In this document: in pieces, positions 5,917 to 11,176 of the stretch
Position numbering within the stretch: position 1 is the stretch's first letter
Layout of the letters: every line of letters starts with the position of its first letter
Assembly: GCA_003168235.1 (NCBI GenBank)
Contig: PMSZ01000457.1
Coordinates: forward strand, 1-11,176
Source of the DNA: Acidobacteriaceae bacterium
Lineage (GTDB): Bacteria > Acidobacteriota > Terriglobia > Terriglobales > Acidobacteriaceae
Length of the DNA: 11,176 nt
Reading direction: 5' to 3'
Program-made: the position numbers and the translations under genes
The notes under the pieces: model-generated
The model's database searches: none
Told to the model about the DNA's origin: nothing
What the model saw: the letters and a program-made list of their open reading frames with translations, nothing else

Positions 5917-8166
5917 GTGTCCCCGCCAACTCCAACCCGTGATGAGCCCAGGGCCTCCGGCCGCCGCAAGGCCGTCATCGCCCTGGCCATCGGAGCTTTT
6001 CTCCTCACCGCCATTCTCGTCGCCCAAGGCTCGTTCAATCTCAAGTTCATCAGCCCCGACAGCAATCAGGAGCTGCTCTTCTTCTTCGGCCTGACGGCGC
6101 TGATCTTCTCCGCCTTTGTCGCCCTGTCAGTCGTTCTCGCCCGCAATCTGCTCAAGCTCTACGCCGAGCGCCGCGCCGGCGTGGCCGGATCCAAGTTCCG
6201 CACGCGTCTCGTCGTCGTTAGTCTTCTGCTCTCGTTCTTGCCCGTGATTGCCATGTTCTGGTTTTCCTACGGACTGATGAATCGCTCCATCGATAAATGG
6301 TTTTCGCAGCCGGTCGAAGAAGTGCGGGCCGATACCGCCGCCATGTCGTCCCTGCTCTATGACTACGCCGGCCAGAATGCGACTTCCGAAGCGCAATCGA
6401 TTACCGAATCTGAGGAGTTTCAAAGCGCCCTTACCGCGGGAAATATCTCCGAAGCCAACGAAGAACTGCGGGAACACATCCCCACCCTGCAGGGCGGATT
6501 CGTCGTCGTCCTCGCCAACGGCGACGCTGCCACCAGCCTCAATACTCCGGCGCTGTGGTCCGCGATGAAAAATGCGTTCCCGGTGCAGCCGGCCTTGCGC
6601 GGAGAGCACCCGCATTTCGAATGGGGACAAATAGACTACGTGGTCGCGGCCACACCGTTCCCGCACGGCGCTGTCCTCGTCGCCATGCCATTGCCGCAAA
6701 AGTTCGCCGAGACCGCCCGCCAGATCCAGGAAAGCCAGCAGCGTTACATCGAACTCGCCGCCAAAAGAAAACTCTTTCGCCGCACCTACATCGGATTTCT
6801 TCTTCTCCTGACAGTTCTCGTCCTCTTCGCTTCCACCTGGCTCGCGCTCCTGCTCTCGAAACTCGTCAACCGTCCCGTCGCCGCGCTCGCCGCGGGCACC
6901 GAGGCGATTTCTAAAGGCCAACTCGATTATCGCGTCGATATCCGCGCCACCGATGAACTCGGCGAACTGGTGCAGTCGTTCAACAGCATGGCTGAACAGC
7001 TGGAATCCAGCCGCCGCCAGATTGAAGCCTCCAGCCGCGATGTTGGCGCCGCGAACGCTGCCCTCGAAGGCCGCCGCCGCTACATTGAAACCGTCCTCGA
7101 AAGCATTCCCACCGGAGTGATTTCCATCGACGCAGCCCGCCGCGTCACTCTCGCCAACGCTGCTTTTTCGCGCATGTTTTACCTCGAGCGCGTTCAGTAC
7201 GTAAGCCCCGCGTCGCTCGTCAACCTTCCCCTGCGCGAAGTCGTCCCCGCCGAGGTGCTCGCCGATCTCGAACCGCTGCTGCGCCGCGCCGATCGCATGG
7301 GCATGACCACCAGCCAAATGGAGATGGCGCTGCAGCGCACCTCTCTGAATGTGGCAGTGACGGTGGCGACCCTGCGCCATCAGGACGAACGCTCCGGATA
7401 CGTGGTCGTATTCGAAGATCTTTCCGATCTGTTGAAGGCTCAGAAACAGGCGGCATGGCGCGAGGTAGCGCGGCGCGTCGCGCATGAGATCAAGAATCCG
7501 CTTACTCCCATTGCACTTTCCGCCGAGCGAATTCAGCGTCACCTGGAGCGCGCCACAGCACCCGACAAGGCGACGTTGGACATCGTTCGTTCCTGCGCCG
7601 AAACCATCGCCAGCGCGGTTGAAACCGTGCGCCGGTTGGTGGACGATTTCTCCACGCTGGCGCGCTTCCCCGCATCCAGCCCGCATCCGGCCGATATCAA
7701 CGAGGTCATCGAGAGCGCGCTCGCCATGTTCAACGGGCGACTGGACGGCATTGGCCTCCACAAATCGCTGGCTCCGGGCCTGCCCAAAGTGATGGCGGAC
7801 GCGGAAGCGATTAAGCGGGCAGTAGCCAACCTCGTCGACAACGCCGCGGAAGCGATGCAGGACGCTCTAGTACGCGAGATCCAGATTTCAACCGCGCTCG
7901 TGGCCAGCCGCGAGGCGGTCGAAATTACCATCGCGGACACCGGGCATGGCGTGACCCGTGAACTGAAGGAACGGCTTTTCCTGCCGTATTTCTCCACCAG
8001 GAAGCGCGGAACCGGTCTGGGCCTGGCGATCGTGAGCCGCGTCATCGAAGAGCACCATGGGTCCATCCGCGTAGAGGAGAACCAGCCGGTGGGAGCGCGC
8101 TTCATCGTAGAACTGCCGGTGGTTTCCGAACCCGCACTGGCCGGCGCCGCGGTTCAGCATGCATAA
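5917..8166 (+). CDS. NtrY-like membrane sensor histidine kinase
   Basis: A 749-residue sensor kinase with the NtrY-type layout. Three N-terminal hydrophobic helices are at about 18-37, 52-75 and 97-121. An extracytoplasmic sensing region (about 122-288) follows, then a fourth membrane helix (290-314) and a HAMP domain (about 315-368, ending in DELGELVQSFNSMAEQLE). A PAS domain begins with YIETVLESIPTGVISID (389-405). The HisKA box HEIKNPLTP has phosphoacceptor His523. The ATPase domain has the N box NLVDNAAEAM (639-648), G1 DTGHG (674-678) and G2 GTGLGL (698-703). All catalytic motifs look intact. The start is GTG 5917: an in-frame TAA sits at 5902, and the next in-frame Met is beyond the first membrane helices. 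It overlaps the regulator gene by 8 bp, so the two are an operon. NtrY proper senses nitrogen or redox status in Proteobacteria; the signal here is unknown. I leave the symbol empty because the family is broad. Confidence 0.9.
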   Translation: MSPPTPTRDEPRASGRRKAVIALAIGAFLLTAILVAQGSFNLKFISPDSNQELLFFFGLTALIFSAFVALSVVLARNLLKLYAERRAGVAGSKFRTRLVVVSLLLSFLPVIAMFWFSYGLMNRSIDKWFSQPVEEVRADTAAMSSLLYDYAGQNATSEAQSITESEEFQSALTAGNISEANEELREHIPTLQGGFVVVLANGDAATSLNTPALWSAMKNAFPVQPALRGEHPHFEWGQIDYVVAATPFPHGAVLVAMPLPQKFAETARQIQESQQRYIELAAKRKLFRRTYIGFLLLLTVLVLFASTWLALLLSKLVNRPVAALAAGTEAISKGQLDYRVDIRATDELGELVQSFNSMAEQLESSRRQIEASSRDVGAANAALEGRRRYIETVLESIPTGVISIDAARRVTLANAAFSRMFYLERVQYVSPASLVNLPLREVVPAEVLADLEPLLRRADRMGMTTSQMEMALQRTSLNVAVTVATLRHQDERSGYVVVFEDLSDLLKAQKQAAWREVARRVAHEIKNPLTPIALSAERIQRHLERATAPDKATLDIVRSCAETIASAVETVRRLVDDFSTLARFPASSPHPADINEVIESALAMFNGRLDGIGLHKSLAPGLPKVMADAEAIKRAVANLVDNAAEAMQDALVREIQISTALVASREAVEITIADTGHGVTRELKERLFLPYFSTRKRGTGLGLAIVSRVIEEHHGSIRVEENQPVGARFIVELPVVSEPALAGAAVQHA

Positions 8167-9517
8167 GATCCTCATTGTCGACGACGAAACCGGCATTCGC
8201 GAATCGTTGCAGGGAGTGCTGGCCGACGAAGACTACGAGACCGCTTCGGTCGAAAGCGGTGAAGAATGCCTCAAACTGTTGCGCCGCGAACACACATATG
8301 AAGTGGTGTTGCTCGATATCTGGCTGCCCGGCATCGATGGCATGGAGACGCTGGAAAGAATCCGGGAACTCGACAACCCGCCTGAAGTGATCATGATCTC
8401 CGGCCACGGCAACATTGAAACCGCGGTGCGCGCCACCAAACTCGGCGCTTATGACTTCTTGGAAAAACCGCTCTCAATCGATAAAACGCTGATCGTGGTC
8501 AAGAACGCAATTGAATCGAAAAAACTGCGGCACGAGAACGTCGATCTAAAGAAGCAGTTGCACGCCAAGAGCGTGATCGTTGGCGACAGCATTCCCATGA
8601 AGGCGCTGCGCCAGCAGATTGGCCTCATGGCGCCCACCAACGGCCGCGTTCTGATCTACGGCGAATCGGGCACGGGGAAAGAACTGGTGGCCCACGCGAT
8701 CCATGCGCAGAGCCTGCGCAAGGACGAGACCTTCGTCGAGGTCAACTGCGCGGCGATTCCCGAAGACCTCATCGAGAGCGAACTATTCGGCCATTACAAA
8801 GGATCGTTTCCGGGAGCGGCCGCCGACAAGGAAGGCAAGTTTCAAAAGGCGAGTGGTGGAACGTTGTTTCTGGATGAAGTAGGCGACATGAGCCTGAAGA
8901 CGCAATCGAAGGTGCTGCGCACGCTCGAGGAACAGCGAGTGGCGCCTCTCGGCAGCGACGAAACCATCATGGTGGATGCGCGCATCATCGCATCCACCAA
9001 CAAAGATCTGGAAGAGGAAATCTCCAGGGGAAATTTTCGCGAGGATCTGTTTTACCGGCTGAACGTGATTCCTTTCTTCGTGCCGCCGCTGCGCGACCGG
9101 AAGGAAGACATTCCGCTGTTTGCACGGCACTTCCTCAAGGACCTGGCCGCGACCTACGGAAGACGCCCGCGCGAAATCACGGATGACGCCGTGGAGGCCC
9201 TAATGCGCTATTCGTGGCCGGGCAACGTGCGCGAACTGCGCAATGTGATCGAGCGGATTGTGATCATGAATCCCATGACGGCGCGCTTCGACCGCAAGCA
9301 TCTGCCTCCGCTGGTTTATCGTGACGGCCACCGCCGCGCGGCGCGCAGCGAGTTCTCCACCTTGCACCAGGCCCGCGATGCCTACGAGCGCGATTTCATT
9401 CTCAAGAAGCTCGACGAGAACCACGGCAACGTTACTCGCGCCGCCGAGGTGCTGGGGCTGGAGCGCAGCCATCTTTACCGCAAGATGAAGACTCTCGGGA
9501 TTGCGGCCAAAGAGTAG
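8159..9517 (+). CDS. NtrX/NtrC-type response regulator with an altered GAFTGA loop
   Basis: A 452-residue three-domain regulator and partner of the overlapping kinase. The receiver domain (1-120) has the acidic pair Asp8/Asp9, phosphoacceptor Asp53, Ser81 and Lys103. The AAA+ domain has Walker A GESGTGKE (168-175), Walker B GTLFLDE (234-240), arginine-finger region FREDLFYRL (293-301) and WPGNVREL (353-360). A Fis-type helix-turn-helix lies at about 408-447 (ILKKLDENHGNVTRAAEVLG...). The odd feature is at residues 215-220: GSFPGA replaces GAFTGA, the loop that touches sigma54. Proline is at the key threonine position (CCG at 8810-8812). ATP hydrolysis motifs are kept, so the protein may still be active as a regulator but might not remodel the sigma54 holoenzyme. 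The start ATG lies within the last codons of the kinase gene; there is no Shine-Dalgarno sequence, so translation is probably coupled. The NtrX name rests on the NtrY-like partner. Confidence 0.9.
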   Translation: MHKILIVDDETGIRESLQGVLADEDYETASVESGEECLKLLRREHTYEVVLLDIWLPGIDGMETLERIRELDNPPEVIMISGHGNIETAVRATKLGAYDFLEKPLSIDKTLIVVKNAIESKKLRHENVDLKKQLHAKSVIVGDSIPMKALRQQIGLMAPTNGRVLIYGESGTGKELVAHAIHAQSLRKDETFVEVNCAAIPEDLIESELFGHYKGSFPGAAADKEGKFQKASGGTLFLDEVGDMSLKTQSKVLRTLEEQRVAPLGSDETIMVDARIIASTNKDLEEEISRGNFREDLFYRLNVIPFFVPPLRDRKEDIPLFARHFLKDLAATYGRRPREITDDAVEALMRYSWPGNVRELRNVIERIVIMNPMTARFDRKHLPPLVYRDGHRRAARSEFSTLHQARDAYERDFILKKLDENHGNVTRAAEVLGLERSHLYRKMKTLGIAAKE

Positions 9518-9542
9518 GCTTGCCGCGGATCGGGATCTAGCG

Positions 9543-9998
9543 CTACACCATGTGAATTTCAGTGCCGTTCTTTCGGAACTCCACTTTGTCCATGAGCTGG
9601 TTGATGAGAAAAATTCCGCGGCCGTGATTGGAATAGACGTTTTCTCCGACCGTGCAACTGGGGATGGCCTCGGGCGTAAAACCAGTACCGGGATCCCGCA
9701 CCACGATGAGCACACCACGTTCATCGTCGCTGCTCACCAGGCATTCGACCGTCTTGGTGGGATCTTCCTTGGCGCCGTGAATCACGGCGTTGGCAAGCGC
9801 TTCCTGCAGCGCCAACTCGATCGCATCTTCCTTGCCGTCAACGCCTTTCATCTGGCGGACCACGGACATTACTTCCTGCACCACCGGATCCACGGCCCTG
9901 CGGTCAGCGGCAAGGGTCACGCGCAAAAGCAAATGCAACTTATCGGGATCGAAATCTTTTTCGGGAAGAGGTTGCTCGGGAGAATCCGCCGGTGGCAT
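9543..9998 (-). CDS. RsbW-like serine kinase / anti-sigma factor (GHKL ATPase)
   Basis: A 151-residue soluble single-domain GHKL ATPase of the RsbW/SpoIIAB type (HATPase_c_2). Such proteins hold a sigma factor inactive, or phosphorylate a STAS-domain anti-anti-sigma protein. Motifs are the N box ELALQEALANAVIHG (61-75, with Glu66 and Asn70), G1 RDPGTGF (101-107) and G2 NHGRGIFLI (124-132). There is no HisKA domain, so it is not a two-component kinase. The N-terminal 20 residues are Pro/Asp-rich and likely disordered. Only 25 bp separate its stop from that of the response regulator in a tail-to-tail arrangement, with no clear terminator between. No sigma factor or STAS-domain partner is encoded nearby, so its target is unknown. 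The ATG has no strong Shine-Dalgarno sequence. It follows era by 125 bp on the same strand. Confidence 0.85.
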   Translation of the reverse strand: MPPADSPEQPLPEKDFDPDKLHLLLRVTLAADRRAVDPVVQEVMSVVRQMKGVDGKEDAIELALQEALANAVIHGAKEDPTKTVECLVSSDDERGVLIVVRDPGTGFTPEAIPSCTVGENVYSNHGRGIFLINQLMDKVEFRKNGTEIHMV

Positions 9999-10039
9999 GT
10001 TTTAGCTCGTTAGTTACGATTCAGCGCCGCACACGATTG

Positions 10040-10069
10040 ATTTTAGCTGTCAAACGCTCTCTGCGCCAA
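10040..10069 (-). promoter_or_regulatory. Candidate promoter of the RsbW-like gene
   Basis: On the minus strand TTGGCG (10069-10064, four of six matches to TTGACA) is followed after 18 bp by TAAAAT (10045-10040, five of six matches to TATAAT). It would start transcription near 10033, about 35 nt before the ATG at 9998. A TTGACA also sits at 10053-10048 but has no -10 at the right distance. The era-to-RsbW gap (9999-10123) otherwise shows no terminator or other motif. Confidence 0.35.
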
Positions 10070-10123
10070 CCTCCGAAAATAGCTACAACCGCTGTTATGT
10101 TGCGAAACCGCAGCCACGGCCCG

Positions 10124-11137
10124 CTAATCGAGCACACGGCCGTGTTTGTCGTCCTTCGGTTTCCTCGGCATTCGCGCTTTTTGTGGCGTCTTTGGCAGTT
10201 CGACCCGCCCGTCCGTCAGATGTTCCAGTTGCCTTCTCCAATCGAGTTCTTCCACAAAGCCACGTGACTCGCGCCAGTTGGGCTGCACTTTCACGTACAG
10301 CTCGAGAAAGACCTTCGTCCCTAACATGCGCTCGATCTGCAGGCGCGCCGAAGTGCCGATCCGCTTCAGCATCTGTCCTTTCTTGCCGATCAATATGCCC
10401 TTCTGGCCTTCGCGCTCGCAGTAGATTGTGGCCGCGATGCGGGTTAACCTGGCGCCCGCCTCGAAACTCTCAACGATCACCGTGGTTGCGTACGGAAGTT
10501 CTTCCTCAGTCTCCAGTAAAACTCGCTCCCGAACAATTTCTCCGGCCATGAAGCGTGCCGGTTGGTCGGTAACCTGGTCTTCCGGGAACAAAGGAGGGCC
10601 CGCGGGCAGTGCCGCGGTTACCTCTTTCAGGAGAATATCGAGTCCGTCTTTTTTCAGCGCGGAAATCGGGACGATGGCGTGAAATGGATGCAGCTTCTTG
10701 TATTCCTCGATCAGCGGCAGCAACTTGCTCTTGCCGCCCCGTAACAGATCAACTTTGTTAAGGACGAGACAAACGTGGGTGGGTGAATGCCCCAGCATTT
10801 GGATCGCGAATTCGTCGCGCTGATCGAGCTTGCGCGTCGCATCCATGATCAGGAGGACGAGATCGCAGCCTTCCATAGCCTCCCGTACTTCGACCATCAT
10901 CTTGCGGCCCAGCGAACTATCCGGCTTGTGCACGCCCGGAGTATCGATCAGAACGATCTGCGCGGCGGCGTGACCTTTGCCCTTCGGCAGGTTGAGGATG
11001 CCTTGAATCCGGTTGCGAGTAGTCTGCGGTTTCGGCGAGATGATCGCCAGCTTTTCGCCCACAAGAGCATTGAGCAGCGTGGACTTGCCAGCGTTGGGGC
11101 GGCCGAGAATGCAAACAAAACCGGAGCGGAAAGGCAT
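10124..11137 (-). CDS. era: GTPase Era (16S rRNA / 30S ribosome maturation)
   Basis: A 337-residue Era GTPase, an essential protein that binds the 3' end of 16S rRNA through a KH domain and couples 30S assembly to cell growth. GTPase motifs are G1 GRPNAGKS (12-19), the G2 region PQTTRNRI (37-44), G3 DTPG (65-68), G4 NKVD (127-130) and G5 SAL (159-161). The type 2 KH domain is at about 205-290 with the GxxG loop IGKKGQ (250-255) and the family ending LFLELYVKV-like stretch FLELYVKVQPNWRE. Two departures are visible: a few extra residues between G2 and G3 (PKGKGHAAAQ, 51-60), and a basic, Pro-rich C-terminal extension (about 295-337) beyond the usual length of about 300. The first ATG gives the expected N terminus, although no clear Shine-Dalgarno sequence precedes it. 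The gene's upstream neighbours lie outside the window. Confidence 0.96.
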   Translation of the reverse strand: MPFRSGFVCILGRPNAGKSTLLNALVGEKLAIISPKPQTTRNRIQGILNLPKGKGHAAAQIVLIDTPGVHKPDSSLGRKMMVEVREAMEGCDLVLLIMDATRKLDQRDEFAIQMLGHSPTHVCLVLNKVDLLRGGKSKLLPLIEEYKKLHPFHAIVPISALKKDGLDILLKEVTAALPAGPPLFPEDQVTDQPARFMAGEIVRERVLLETEEELPYATTVIVESFEAGARLTRIAATIYCEREGQKGILIGKKGQMLKRIGTSARLQIERMLGTKVFLELYVKVQPNWRESRGFVEELDWRRQLEHLTDGRVELPKTPQKARMPRKPKDDKHGRVLD

Positions 11138-11151
11138 AGGGGTTGAGTAGC

Positions 11152-11168
11152 GCCGGCATCCTGCCGGC
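11152..11168. repeat. GCCGGC palindromic hairpin upstream of era
   Basis: Two GCCGGC hexamers (11152-11157 and 11163-11168) flank the 5-nt loop ATCCT, forming a perfect 6-bp stem 14 bp upstream of the era start. GCCGGC is itself palindromic, so the element is strongly symmetric. It looks like a REP-type dispersed palindrome. It lacks a U-run, so it is a weak terminator candidate for an upstream gene beyond the window. Confidence 0.45.
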
Positions 11169-11176
11169 TGTCCCGA

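Noticed and set aside
5432..6094. A 220-codon plus-strand frame spanning the end of the xylanase gene and the start of the kinase gene
   Set aside because: It is Ser/Pro/Arg-rich with no motif and overlaps two well-supported genes in other frames.
6127..7761. A 544-codon minus-strand open frame opposite the histidine kinase gene
   Set aside because: It is antisense to a kinase gene with intact catalytic motifs, shows no family resemblance, and is the stop-poor reverse frame expected of GC-rich coding DNA.
9518..9542. Bidirectional terminator between the convergent regulator and RsbW-like genes
   Set aside because: The 25-bp gap has no GC-rich stem with a flanking U-run on either strand.

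Overview
This window looks like chromosomal DNA from a GC-rich, Gram-negative-type environmental bacterium. The likeliest phylum is Acidobacteriota. This is an inference from gene content (a pilB-pilT-pilC run, an NtrY/NtrX-type pair, a lone RsbW-like ATPase, a secreted GH10 xylanase) and from heptamer-type intergenic repeats; no rRNA or other phylogenetic marker is present to prove it. Seven protein-coding genes account for nearly all of the sequence. No tRNA, rRNA, CRISPR array, insertion sequence or phage gene was seen.

Layout. Positions 21-4259 (minus strand) hold a type IV pilus motor operon, transcribed pilB -> pilT -> pilC: the extension ATPase, the retraction ATPase and the inner-membrane platform protein. 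Each has a recognisable Shine-Dalgarno sequence. The pilT-pilC gap is filled by an array of 7-bp repeats with inverted arms, and a second heptamer family lies just after pilC and in the gap upstream of pilB. A 472-bp intergenic region (4260-4731) separates the operon from a divergent plus-strand block and holds several dyads. The plus block has a secreted GH10 endo-xylanase (about 4732-5817), then a membrane histidine kinase (5917-8166) and a sigma54-activator-type response regulator (8159-9517) that overlap by 8 bp. Facing this pair, 25 bp away, are two minus-strand genes: a small RsbW-like serine kinase/anti-sigma factor (9543-9998) and the essential GTPase Era (10124-11137).

How the genes work together. 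PilB, PilT and PilC form the motor core of a type IV pilus. PilB carries an N-terminal MshEN domain of the kind that binds cyclic di-GMP. The kinase and regulator form one phosphorelay module; their targets cannot be read from this window. The xylanase is probably a stand-alone exported enzyme for plant polysaccharide breakdown. RsbW-like protein and Era are regulatory and housekeeping genes with no evident link to the others.

Most notable: the response regulator reads GSFPGA where sigma54 activators carry GAFTGA, with proline at the key threonine; the xylanase stops at a TAA after which the same frame continues for 12 family-like codons; the kinase gene begins at a GTG only 11 bp after a perfect TATAAT, suggesting a leaderless transcript; and the heptamer arrays form a potential long hairpin between pilT and pilC. 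I found no convincing novel multi-gene system.
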